Part shown: positions 1 through 6,141 of the stretch, one piece after another
Layout: every line of letters starts with the position of its first letter
How positions within the stretch are numbered: the stretch's first letter is position 1
Assembly: GCA_024278725.1 (NCBI GenBank)
Contig: JAJRSQ010000327.1
Span: 1-11,806, forward strand
Direction: 5' to 3'
Length of the DNA: 11,806 nt
Source of the DNA: Chloroflexota bacterium
Lineage (GTDB): Bacteria; Chloroflexota; Anaerolineae; 4572-78
Translations under genes and position numbers: made by a program
Notes under the pieces: generated by a model
What the model saw: only the letters and a program-made list of their open reading frames with translations
Told to the model about the DNA's origin: nothing
Database searches by the model: none

Positions 1-37
1 CGTGGTGGATTTATTGGAAGAAATGTACCTGAAATAA
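1..37 (+). CDS. C-terminal end of an upstream gene (partial, unidentified)
   Basis: Frame 2 reads VVDLLEEMYLK and stops at TAA (35-37). This looks like the amphipathic C-terminal helix of a protein whose body lies outside the window. The reason to believe it is the context. The stop falls inside a 10-bp direct repeat (30-39) that borders an insertion element. If the element is removed, the stop would sit 17 nt before the ATG at 329, with that gene's AAAAGGAGG ribosome-binding site in between, which is ordinary operon spacing. Frame 1 is also open from the window edge to TGA (61-63), so the frame is not certain. Eleven residues are too few to name a family. Confidence 0.4.
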   Translation, partial: VVDLLEEMYLK

Positions 38-39
38 CT
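30..39. repeat. Left copy of 10-bp direct repeat (putative target-site duplication)
   Basis: TGAAATAACT lies directly outside the left terminal inverted repeat and matches 304-313 in the same orientation. It contains the stop codon (35-37) of the presumed upstream gene. Confidence 0.55.
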
Positions 40-93
40 GATGTTACGCAGTTTGAGATTTGACAAGGTTCGGTATTGACAATGTGAATTTTG

Positions 94-227
94 CCCCCTC
101 CCCCTGACCCCCTCTCCCAAATTTGGGGGAGGGGGAACAAAAGGGGTGAGCGAGGGGGACGAAGTCCCCCTCGCTCTCTCTCACTCCCCCCTTCCCTTGG
201 GGAAGGGGGGACATAGGGGGGATGGGG
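94..227. repeat. Three consecutive stem-loops flanked by C-rich and G-rich tracts
   Basis: There are three inverted repeats. The first is 108-121 against 122-135: 14-bp arms around AAATTT, one mismatch that would be a G-U pair in RNA, and no loop. The second is 148-160 against 164-176: perfect 13-bp arms with a GAA loop. The third is 186-196 against 199-210: 11-bp C/G arms with a very short loop. Outside them lie a C-rich tract (94-118) and a G-rich tract (199-227). These are near reverse complements of each other, so the whole segment could also fold as one long hairpin. It lacks the U-run of a classic intrinsic terminator but could still impede transcription in either direction. Confidence 0.75.
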
Positions 228-246
228 AATAGCTAAAATTGCAAAT

Positions 247-276
247 TTGTCACAATAATTTCAATAGTCTTATTCT
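247..276 (+). promoter_or_regulatory. Candidate sigma70-type promoter in the right end of the insertion element
   Basis: TTGTCA (247-252, 5 of 6 to the -35 consensus), an 18-nt spacer and TATTCT (271-276, 4 of 6 to the -10 consensus) point towards the oxidoreductase gene. The predicted leader is about 45 nt. The surroundings are AT-rich, so chance matches are easy; this is a motif reading only. Confidence 0.3.
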
Positions 277-303
277 GTCAAGTCTTCGATTGCGTAACAT
301 CGG

Positions 304-313
304 TGAAATAACT
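304..313. repeat. Right copy of 10-bp direct repeat (putative target-site duplication)
   Basis: This is a second TGAAATAACT, 2 nt outside the right terminal inverted repeat. It is followed at once by the ribosome-binding site AAAAGGAGG (315-323) of the FAD oxidoreductase gene, so the insertion stopped just short of the translation start signals. Confidence 0.55.
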
Positions 314-328
314 CAAAAGGAGGCGGAA

Positions 329-1504
329 ATGGCTCAATCGTTTGATGTTATCATCATTGGTGCGGGGATTATGGGGTGCAGTACCGCTTTTCAACTCGCC
401 CGGCGCGGGGTGAAGGTGGCGGTTTTTGAGAAAGGTTACTATGGCAACGGCTCCACCGGACGCTCGTCCGCCATCATTCGCCAGCATTATTCCAACGAAT
501 TGACCGCGCGGATGGCGTTGCACAGCCTTGAAATGTTCCAAAATTTCGATGATGCAGTCGGGGGGGATTGCGGATATGAAAAAACCGGCTTTCTCGCCCT
601 GGCATCCGCCAAAGACCGAGGCGGATTGGAAGCAAATGTGGCGCTGCAAAAGAAGGTCGGCATTCGGACGGACATCATTTCCGCCGATGATTTGCGGGAA
701 TTGATGCCCACGCTGGCGGCGGCGGATTTGGTCTCGGCGGCGTATGAGCCTGACGGTGGGTATGCCGACCCCAACTTGACGGTGACCGCCTTTGCGAACG
801 CGGCGCGGCGGCACGGTGCAACCTTCTTTTTGGACACCGAAGTGACCGGCATCCGTTTCGACGGGGGGCGCGTGGCGGGAATTTCTACCCGTGCGGACAC
901 TTTCAGTACGCCCATCGTCCTCAATTCCGCAGGACCTTGGGGGGCGCAGGTGGCGAAAATGGCAGGGGTGACCGTCCCCATTAATTCATGCCGGGTGCAG
1001 GTGACATTTTTCCGCCGTCCGCCGCAGTATGCTGCGCCGCATCCGGTGGTGGTCGATTTTGTCCACGCGACTTATTTCCGTTCGGAAACCGGCGGTTTGA
1101 CGTTGGCGGGATTGGTTGACCCGGAGGAAGCGAATGCGGTGGTCAACCCCGACGATTTCAATGAGCAGTTGGACGCGGATTTCGTGCTGGAAGTGGGCGA
1201 GCCGCTGGTTCAGCGTTTCCCATTGATTGAGCAGAGCCGGAATACCGGCGGGTATGCCGCGCTGTACGCCGTCACGCCGGATTGGCATCCGCTGGTGGAT
1301 GAACTCATCCCCGGTAGCGGCTTTTTCATCAGCGCGGGCTTCAGCGGGCACGGCTTCAAGTTGGGACCCGCCGCCGGGGTGATGATTGCCGACATGCTCA
1401 CCGGCACGAGCGACCCGCTGTTCGACCGCAGCCTGTTCCGCGCCACCCGTTATGCCGAAAATCAGCCGGTGGTGGGGCAATATGAATATAGCATCGCGGG
1501 GTGA
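329..1504 (+). CDS. FAD-dependent oxidoreductase, DAO family (sarcosine oxidase beta-like)
   Basis: This is a 391-residue flavoprotein of the DAO superfamily, whose members oxidise the C-N bond of small amines or amino acids such as sarcosine, dimethylglycine or D-amino acids. An N-terminal dinucleotide-binding fold is clear: GAGIMG at residues 11-16 and the ribose-binding Glu at about 34, followed by GRSSAIIRQ (44-52), a motif typical of SoxB-like enzymes. Near the C-terminus, DWHPLVD and FSGHGFKLGPA match the FAD/substrate-closing segment of the family. The start at 329 is chosen because AAAAGGAGG (315-323) sits 5 nt before it. The frame is open back to an ATG at 239, but that region belongs to the insertion element. 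No signal peptide is visible, so it is probably cytoplasmic. The partner subunits of a heterotetrameric sarcosine oxidase (SoxA, D, G) are not in view, so the substrate cannot be assigned. Confidence 0.9.
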   Translation: MAQSFDVIIIGAGIMGCSTAFQLARRGVKVAVFEKGYYGNGSTGRSSAIIRQHYSNELTARMALHSLEMFQNFDDAVGGDCGYEKTGFLALASAKDRGGLEANVALQKKVGIRTDIISADDLRELMPTLAAADLVSAAYEPDGGYADPNLTVTAFANAARRHGATFFLDTEVTGIRFDGGRVAGISTRADTFSTPIVLNSAGPWGAQVAKMAGVTVPINSCRVQVTFFRRPPQYAAPHPVVVDFVHATYFRSETGGLTLAGLVDPEEANAVVNPDDFNEQLDADFVLEVGEPLVQRFPLIEQSRNTGGYAALYAVTPDWHPLVDELIPGSGFFISAGFSGHGFKLGPAAGVMIADMLTGTSDPLFDRSLFRATRYAENQPVVGQYEYSIAG

Positions 1505-1517
1505 TTGGCGTTCACCC
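1499..1517. other. Small inverted repeat holding both convergent stop codons
   Basis: GGGTGA (1499-1504), a 7-nt loop and TCACCC (1512-1517) form a 6-bp hairpin. The TGA of the oxidoreductase (1502-1504) and the TGA of the M50-like gene (1514-1512 on the minus strand) lie at mirror positions in the two arms. It is short and has no U-tract, so terminator function is doubtful. No other terminator is visible between the two genes. Confidence 0.35.
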
Positions 1518-2246
1518 GGATTGCCGATTTATCGTGAAGCCGTTTTTGCCCCGCTGCCATACTGCCGCACCGATGACCGCCGCGGCGAAAACTACCCACA
1601 CGCCGCCCCAGATGATGGCGGGAATGTGGGTCAGTTCCGCCAGTGATTGCGCATCGGTGCGGACGCCGGGCTGTCCCGCCAGCCCAATCACGATGAAAAT
1701 GTCGCTGAAGGCGGTCAGCCCCGCTTTGATGGCGATGAAATGGATGAAAAATGTGATGATGTTCGGGTTGGCTTGCAGGGCGATTTTCAAAAATAACGCG
1801 CCGAAAATCACCCCGAAGACCATCCCCGGCACACTGCTGACGATGGCTTGAATGTTGAATGCGCCGGGTCGCCCAAAAATCAGCGACAGCGCAATCATTG
1901 CCACGCCGATGATACCCAGCGCCCGACGGCTCGCTTGCAGATTTCCCCCCAACCGAAAGAGTACCGCGCTGAAAATCGCCACCCCCAAATAGCCCGCCGG
2001 AATGATGACCAGCCGCCAGCCCCCGGCGGTATACGCCACCCCGGAACCGTCGGGCGAAATGACGAAATTGCGAAACCCCCCGCCGGTGATGAGCGCCGCG
2101 ACACCGTGCCCCAGCTCATGCACAATGGTCAGCAACAGCCGAAAAGGATAATCCAACAGGTTGACGATGGGAATGAGCGGCAGAACAATCGCCGTCACTG
2201 CCGCCGCCAGAATGATGAAAAATGTGTTTCGGGTATTCGGATTCAT
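1512..2246 (-). CDS. M50-type (M50B-like) integral membrane zinc metalloprotease
   Basis: This is a 244-residue, very hydrophobic protein. HELGHG begins at residue 43, inside or next to a membrane helix. HExxH is the zinc-binding and catalytic motif of M50 site-2-type proteases, with His43, Glu44 and His47 as the expected key residues. About six further hydrophobic stretches follow, including segments near residues 10-30, 85-100, 115-130 and 210-230. The classical second M50 motif with its conserved Asp (NxxPxxxxDG type) is not seen, which suits the divergent M50B-like family rather than true RseP/SpoIVFB enzymes. Proteolysis is therefore inferred, not shown. The start at 2246 has AGGAAA just upstream and lies 13 nt after the pyruvate kinase stop; an in-frame ATG at 2276 would overlap that gene and is less likely. 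The substrate is unknown. It is the last gene of the ctaG-like, FixH-like, pyk unit. Confidence 0.8.
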   Translation of the reverse strand: MNPNTRNTFFIILAAAVTAIVLPLIPIVNLLDYPFRLLLTIVHELGHGVAALITGGGFRNFVISPDGSGVAYTAGGWRLVIIPAGYLGVAIFSAVLFRLGGNLQASRRALGIIGVAMIALSLIFGRPGAFNIQAIVSSVPGMVFGVIFGALFLKIALQANPNIITFFIHFIAIKAGLTAFSDIFIVIGLAGQPGVRTDAQSLAELTHIPAIIWGGVWVVFAAAVIGAAVWQRGKNGFTINRQSG

Positions 2247-2259
2247 CGGGTTTCCTGTG

Positions 2260-3693
2260 TCATGATGCCTGCTCAATTGCCACCAGATTGGTGTTGCCGG
2301 GCGGTCCGGCGGGGTTCCCCGCCGTCACCACGACGAAATCGCCCGGTTCTGCCAGCCCGCACCGTTGCGCGTGCGCGCAGGCGACATCCGCCATGATGGT
2401 TTCCGCGCCAATGTCGGGGATGATTTCCGCCCGCACACCCCAGCACAGCCCCAACCGGTGACAGGTGCGCGGGTTGTGTGTCAGCGCCAAAATGGGCGGG
2501 TCGGGGCGAAAACGGCTGATGCGCACGGCGGTGCTTCCCGTGCGGGTATAGGTCACAATGGCGGCGATGTCCAGATATTTGGGCGTGATGGCGCTGTAAT
2601 AGGAAATAATCTGCTCGATGTTCCGTCCGGGGGTCAATTCCGGCGGACGGGGGACTTCGCCGTTCCGCCACGCGGCTTCGGCGCGGGCGGCGACGCGGCT
2701 CATTGTGGTGACGGTTTCGACGGGATATTGCCCGATGGCAGTTTCGCCGGAGAGCATGACCGCGTCCGTGCCGTCGAAGATGGCGTTGGCGACGTCGGTG
2801 ACTTCGGCGCGGGTGGGTTTGTTGGCGGAAATCATACTTTCCAGCATTTGGGTGGCGGTGATGACCGGCACGGCGTGTTTGCGGCACATGGCGATAATCT
2901 GCTTTTGGGCAATCGGCACTTCTTTGAAGCTCATCTCCAGCGCCAAATCGCCCCGCGCCACCATCACCGCGTCCGCTTTTTCCACGATGTTTTTCATATC
3001 CGCCAGCGCGCCGCTCATTTCAATTTTGGCAATCACGGCGATGTCGCTGCTTTTCGCCGCCAGCAGCGTTTTCAACGTTTGAATATCGTTGGCGGATTGC
3101 ACGAAAGAGAGCGCCAGATAATCGAGTTCCTGCGCCACCGCGAAATCAATATCCTGCAAATCTTTTCGGGTGAGGGGGGGCAGGCTGAGGTGTACCCCCG
3201 GCACATTGACCCCCCGGCGGCTCGACAGCGTTGCCCCGTGTTCGATGACGCCTTCGATGCGCCCGTCGTTGCGGATGCGGGTCACGCGCATTTGGATGTT
3301 GCCGTCGTCAATGAGCAGTTGTGTGCCGGGTTTCACATCGTTTGCCAATTGCGGAAAACTGATGCTGGCGTGTTCTGTGGTTCCCAAAACGGGTTCCGGG
3401 GTGAGGGTGAACGTTTGCCCGCTTTCCAGCCGCACCTGCCCGCCGTCCATATCGCCCACGCGGATGTGCGGTCCGCGCAGGTCGCCGATGATGGGGATGG
3501 CTTGCTTCAGTTCGGCGGAAATTTCGCGCACCATGGCGATGGTTTCAGCGTGGCTGTTTTGGTCGCCGTGTGAAAAATTGAGCCGCACGGCGTTCACGCC
3601 GGCGCGCACCATTTCACGGAAAACATCGGGGTGAGCGCTGGCGGGTCCCAGCGTGGCAACAATTTTGGTGCGTTTTTGGGGGGATGATGTCAT
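2260..3693 (-). CDS. pyk: Pyruvate kinase
   Basis: This cytoplasmic enzyme transfers phosphate from phosphoenolpyruvate to ADP, giving pyruvate and ATP in the last step of glycolysis. At 477 residues it has the usual length. The N-terminus reads KRTKIVATLGPAS, and VRLNFSHGD holds the active-site Arg37, Asn39 and Ser41. Further on come the catalytic-lysine motif (AVIAKIEMSGA), the metal and substrate region VMVARGDLALE, and the signature segment TATQMLESMISANKPTRAEV followed by DGTDAVMLSGETA. Where many enzymes have GDLGVE this one has GDLALEMSFKEVP, a known variant. The start at 3693 is set by AGGAGG (3702-3707) 8 nt upstream; the frame is open further upstream, but that stretch is arginine-rich and unlike the family. 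It follows the FixH/YtkA-like gene by 31 nt on the same strand, so co-transcription is likely. A glycolytic gene here is unexpected. Confidence 0.97.
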   Translation of the reverse strand: MTSSPQKRTKIVATLGPASAHPDVFREMVRAGVNAVRLNFSHGDQNSHAETIAMVREISAELKQAIPIIGDLRGPHIRVGDMDGGQVRLESGQTFTLTPEPVLGTTEHASISFPQLANDVKPGTQLLIDDGNIQMRVTRIRNDGRIEGVIEHGATLSSRRGVNVPGVHLSLPPLTRKDLQDIDFAVAQELDYLALSFVQSANDIQTLKTLLAAKSSDIAVIAKIEMSGALADMKNIVEKADAVMVARGDLALEMSFKEVPIAQKQIIAMCRKHAVPVITATQMLESMISANKPTRAEVTDVANAIFDGTDAVMLSGETAIGQYPVETVTTMSRVAARAEAAWRNGEVPRPPELTPGRNIEQIISYYSAITPKYLDIAAIVTYTRTGSTAVRISRFRPDPPILALTHNPRTCHRLGLCWGVRAEIIPDIGAETIMADVACAHAQRCGLAEPGDFVVVTAGNPAGPPGNTNLVAIEQAS

Positions 3694-3724
3694 GGCAGTT
3701 TCCTCCTGCATTGGGTTGGCGATG

Positions 3725-4300
3725 TTAATTTTCCGGCGATGATGCCGGGCGTGATTGCCGAAACAGAAACAGTCCCGCCGTGAGCGCCACCGCTGCGCCC
3801 GCGCCGTACCACAACCAGCGCGACGGCTGCCCGGAAGTCTCGGCAATGGTGACGATGGTGTCGGCTGAACCGCGCCCCTCTGCCGCGCTGACCGTCACGG
3901 TGATGCGCCAGTCGCCGGGGGTGGTGATATCTGTGTCGGCGTTGTAGAAAATTTTGCTCACCGCGTCTTCGTGCGTCGCCGTCAGGGTGCGGCTTTCGCC
4001 GGTGTCCCCGACGGGGGTCAGCGTTACGGTGACATCGGCGTTCAGCACCGGCGCGCCCGCTTCGTTCAGCGTGGTGTCGGTGGGCGGGGTGGTGACCGCG
4101 ATGTTGAAATGAATGTTGCCCACGGTGAGCGGGGTGGGTTCCGTCCACAGGGAAATTTGGTACGCTCCCGCCGGAACGATGTTCATTTGCAGTGTCCCGC
4201 CGCTGCCGTGCGCGTGTGCAGGGGTCGGCATAAGGGCAATGGCGAGTCCCAGCATCACAAAAATCAGGTTGCGGCGGAAGGTGGGCATCTCAGTACTCAT
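3725..4300 (-). CDS. FixH/YtkA-like exported, C-terminally anchored protein
   Basis: This 191-residue protein (from ATG 4300) has a clear Sec signal peptide: FRRN, a hydrophobic core at about 11-27, and an AHA cleavage site near residue 30. An extracytoplasmic beta-rich domain follows (about 31-160) and a C-terminal membrane anchor (about 162-180) with a short basic tail. The segment AGAYQISLWTEPTPLTVGN and the later PGDWRITVTV resemble FixH/YtkA-like domains, which often accompany cytochrome oxidase or copper-handling genes. A role in copper delivery or oxidase assembly is inferred from this and from its position. His31, His64 and His110 could contact metal, but no established copper motif is present. 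Its start overlaps the ctaG-like stop by 11 bp. An alternative ATG at 4288 lies 1 nt after that stop. Neither has a good ribosome-binding site, which suggests translational coupling. Confidence 0.75.
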   Translation of the reverse strand: MSTEMPTFRRNLIFVMLGLAIALMPTPAHAHGSGGTLQMNIVPAGAYQISLWTEPTPLTVGNIHFNIAVTTPPTDTTLNEAGAPVLNADVTVTLTPVGDTGESRTLTATHEDAVSKIFYNADTDITTPGDWRITVTVSAAEGRGSADTIVTIAETSGQPSRWLWYGAGAAVALTAGLFLFRQSRPASSPEN

Positions 4301-5168
4301 AGTTTCGGTATCGGGAGGGTATCCCTTTCGACTGTGATGTTTTCTGTTTATTGAAGTGGACGACCACCAAAATAATGGCGGCGACAATATACATCATACT
4401 GCCGGGAACCCACATAATAATGCCCCCCACCATCTGGTCTTGCATCACCGTGAAACCCATCACGCGGGGGATGGCGGTATAATAGGTGTATATCGGTTCA
4501 GACGCAAAAGCGATGGATGCGCCGGTTGCCATGTTCGGCACAACTGCCGCCAGCAGATACCCCAGCCGAATGAAAATCGGCATAGGTTTGCGAAGATAGG
4601 GGGCGGCGGGGATGATGTGCCACCAGAATAGAAGCCCGCTGAGCAGAAACGAGAGATGCTCGAAGTCGTGGACGGTGTCGCTGCGGAGGGCGGCGTTGTA
4701 CAGGTTCGGGTCGTGCCAGCCGACATAAAAGGCGGTGAAAATCAGCCAACTGATGCCCGGATTGGTGACGGTGGTGAACAGTTGCCGGAACGCCGATTTG
4801 CGGCGGAAGAGCCCCGCAATCGGCTGGCGAATGGGTTTGGGCAACCCCCACAGCACAAAGGGGAAGGGGTTTCCCAGCAGGAGCAACGGCGCGACAATCA
4901 TTATCAACAGCAGATGCTGCACCATATGGAAGATGAATAATTGCCCCCCCAGTGTATCAATGGGCGACATCAGCGCCAGTGCCACTAGCCCCAGCCCCGC
5001 AAGATACGCCGTCAGCTTCCGAGTGGTTGCCAGTCGGAAGGGGGGTGTTTCTGCTCGGCGCAGGGTGCGCCAGCCGAGCACATACAGCGTTCCCAGCACC
5101 ACCAAAATCAGCGAGACATCAAGCCGCACATCCCACGATTGTAAAATTGCGCGCGTTACCGGGTTCAT
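4290..5168 (-). CDS. ctaG: CtaG-like cytochrome c oxidase assembly factor (caa3 type)
   Basis: This is a 292-residue polytopic membrane protein with about seven hydrophobic helices. It belongs to the Bacillus-type CtaG family, which is needed for a functional caa3 oxidase; it is not the unrelated Cox11-type protein of the same name. Family landmarks are SPIDTLGGQLFIFHMVQH (His81 and His85), WHDPNLYNAAL (about 151), TVHDFEHLSF (His167 and His171) and QDQMVGGIIMW near the C-terminus. The membrane histidines are candidate copper ligands by inference. The start at 5168 is preferred because AAAGGGA lies about 7 nt upstream; the frame is open further back through a region with no membrane-protein character. 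It is the first gene of its unit, with a candidate promoter at 5217-5244 and a candidate terminator of the oxidase operon just beyond. Confidence 0.88.
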   Translation of the reverse strand: MNPVTRAILQSWDVRLDVSLILVVLGTLYVLGWRTLRRAETPPFRLATTRKLTAYLAGLGLVALALMSPIDTLGGQLFIFHMVQHLLLIMIVAPLLLLGNPFPFVLWGLPKPIRQPIAGLFRRKSAFRQLFTTVTNPGISWLIFTAFYVGWHDPNLYNAALRSDTVHDFEHLSFLLSGLLFWWHIIPAAPYLRKPMPIFIRLGYLLAAVVPNMATGASIAFASEPIYTYYTAIPRVMGFTVMQDQMVGGIIMWVPGSMMYIVAAIILVVVHFNKQKTSQSKGIPSRYRNYEY

Positions 5169-5216
5169 CGGTTTTCCCTTTCGGTGATGTGGATGATGGT
5201 GTGTGCCATATCGGAT

Positions 5217-5244
5217 ATTGTATCGGTTTCCGGAAATTTGTCCA
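5217..5244 (-). promoter_or_regulatory. Candidate sigma70-type promoter for the ctaG-fixH-like-pyk-M50 unit
   Basis: Read on the minus strand, TGGACA (5244-5239, 5 of 6 to the -35 consensus) is followed after 16 nt by TACAAT (5222-5217, 5 of 6 to the -10 consensus). It lies about 48 nt before the ctaG-like start and directly after the candidate terminator 5271-5301, a sensible boundary between two transcription units. Confidence 0.5.
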
Positions 5245-5270
5245 TCATTATGCCATGAAAAACGGCACAG

Positions 5271-5301
5271 AAAAAGACCCGGCAATTTCACCGGGACTTT
5301 T
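5271..5301 (-). terminator. Candidate intrinsic terminator after ctaE
   Basis: On the minus strand AAAAG-T-CCCGG, an 8-nt loop and CCGGG-T-CTTTTT form a stem of two 5-bp blocks separated by one mismatched pair, ending in a run of five T. It lies about 40 nt beyond the ctaE stop. The A-rich other side makes it roughly symmetrical, but only minus-strand transcription is expected here. Confidence 0.65.
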
Positions 5302-5339
5302 CCTGTTGTGTGTGGTTGATTCCATCCGGACGTTCTGCG

Positions 5340-5915
5340 CTATGGGTGGATGACCGTGCCCATCAGATAGAGGGCGGGGTAGAAGAAGACCCACACCAAA
5401 TCAACATAGTGCCACCAGACGGCGCAGGCTTCCACGCCCCAATGGCGCTCTGCGGAATAATGCCCCTTCCGACCATTGAAGAAGACAATCATGATGAAGA
5501 TGAGCCCGCTGAGCACGTGGAGGGCGTGCATGCCGGTCATACCGTAAAGCACCGCGCCATACGCGCCATCGGTGGGGCGGACTTCGCCCTGCCATTCAAA
5601 CCCCACCACGCCAACCAAAAAGGCGATGCCCAGCACGGCGGTGATAATGAGGTTGAGCTGGAAATTCTTGCGGTCATCATGGGCGATGGCGGTTTCCGCG
5701 CGGTTCATGAAAAAGCTGCTCAGCAACAGCACCACCGTGACGATGAACCCCAGATTCTGGTCAAGCGGCGGACGGGTATCCCCCCACAAATAGAAGCGCG
5801 AGGTGAGCAATCCACCGAACATAAACGCTTCCGAGAGGAAGAACAGCCACAATCCCCACCGGTTGCTTTTCAATTGATGGCGATATTCCGCCAAACTTGT
5901 GGTGATGGCGCTCAT
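5340..5915 (-). CDS. ctaE: Cytochrome c oxidase subunit III
   Basis: Subunit III of the heme-copper oxidase is a membrane protein without redox centres that stabilises subunit I and its proton uptake. This 191-residue form has about five hydrophobic segments, the short bacterial version lacking the first two helices of mitochondrial COX3. Typical features are LWLFFLSEAFMFGGLLTSRFY near the N-terminus (with the conserved membrane Glu), GMTGMHALHVLSGLIF in the middle, and WWHYVDLVWVFFYPALYL at the C-terminus. Its ATG shares one base with the TAA of ctaF (TAATG), and GGAGGG lies about 6 nt upstream, inside the end of ctaF. It is the last gene of the oxidase operon; a 171-nt gap with a candidate terminator and a candidate promoter follows. 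Confidence 0.95.
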   Translation of the reverse strand: MSAITTSLAEYRHQLKSNRWGLWLFFLSEAFMFGGLLTSRFYLWGDTRPPLDQNLGFIVTVVLLLSSFFMNRAETAIAHDDRKNFQLNLIITAVLGIAFLVGVVGFEWQGEVRPTDGAYGAVLYGMTGMHALHVLSGLIFIMIVFFNGRKGHYSAERHWGVEACAVWWHYVDLVWVFFYPALYLMGTVIHP

Positions 5916-6127
5916 TAGTGTCCCTCCTCTTCAGACCACAGACTGGATATGTGCATGAAATATTGCATAATCGGGGCGGCTTTAAAGATGGCAAAGATGA
6001 ACAATATCGCCACGGGACCATTTAAACTCCGGGCAACAAAGAACTCTCCTGCGGTCAACGCCGCGAGCACAATCAGTACGATAATGCCTTGCCGGAAAGC
6101 TGCAGCCTTCTTTTCTTGTTGGGTCAT
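5915..6127 (-). CDS. ctaF: Cytochrome c oxidase subunit IV (small prokaryotic type)
   Basis: This is a 70-residue membrane protein with two hydrophobic helices (about 14-36 and 38-58). The second, AIFKAAPIMQYFMHISSLW, matches the signature region of the small prokaryotic oxidase subunit IV, where a Lys and a FMH motif are usual. It is an accessory subunit thought to aid stability or assembly of subunits I and II. The ribosome-binding site GGGAGGAG, 7 nt before the ATG, overlaps the intergenic space after ctaD, whose stop is 14 nt upstream. In Bacillus-type operons this gene normally follows subunit III; here it precedes it and overlaps it by one base. Confidence 0.9.
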   Translation of the reverse strand: MTQQEKKAAAFRQGIIVLIVLAALTAGEFFVARSLNGPVAILFIFAIFKAAPIMQYFMHISSLWSEEEGH

Positions 6128-6141
6128 ATTTTCACTCCTCC

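Larger units (their letters stand above)
40..303. mobile_element. MITE-like palindromic insertion element, non-coding
   Basis: The left end GATGTTACGCA (40-50) is repeated exactly in reverse complement as TGCGTAACATC (291-301). The sequence just outside, TGAAATAACT, is present in the same orientation on both sides (30-39 and 304-313), with an extra GG at 302-303. This is the layout of a transposed element flanked by a target-site duplication. The inverted similarity continues inwards imperfectly: both ends share a TTGACA block and an ATTGA...GTG...AATTTT block, with a gap on the left side. The interior (about 94-227) is a run of C-rich and G-rich stem-loops and has no credible reading frame, so any transposase would have to act from elsewhere. 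The core resembles the GC-rich hairpin repeats scattered between genes in many environmental bacterial genomes. The family is not identified. Confidence 0.6.

Noticed and set aside
60..88. TTGACA at 60-65 and 76-81 as promoters
   Set aside because: Neither has a convincing -10 hexamer at 16-18 nt; the first of these also falls in the imperfect terminal repeat of the insertion element.
108..210. Stem-loops as a CRISPR array or tandem repeat
   Set aside because: The units differ in sequence and length, there are no spacers of uniform size, and no cas genes are present.
239..328. 30-residue N-terminal extension of the oxidoreductase
   Set aside because: It would be encoded by the right arm of the insertion element. 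The GxGxxG fold begins right after the ATG at 329, which has a strong ribosome-binding site.
1848..2396. Plus-strand open frame of 182 codons
   Set aside because: It is opposite the M50-like and pyk genes and is dominated by Arg, Pro and Gln, typical of a shadow frame.
2365..3573. Long plus-strand open frame of 402 codons
   Set aside because: It lies entirely opposite the pyruvate kinase gene. Its translation is rich in Gly, His and Asp with no recognisable domain, as expected for a shadow of a GC-rich gene.
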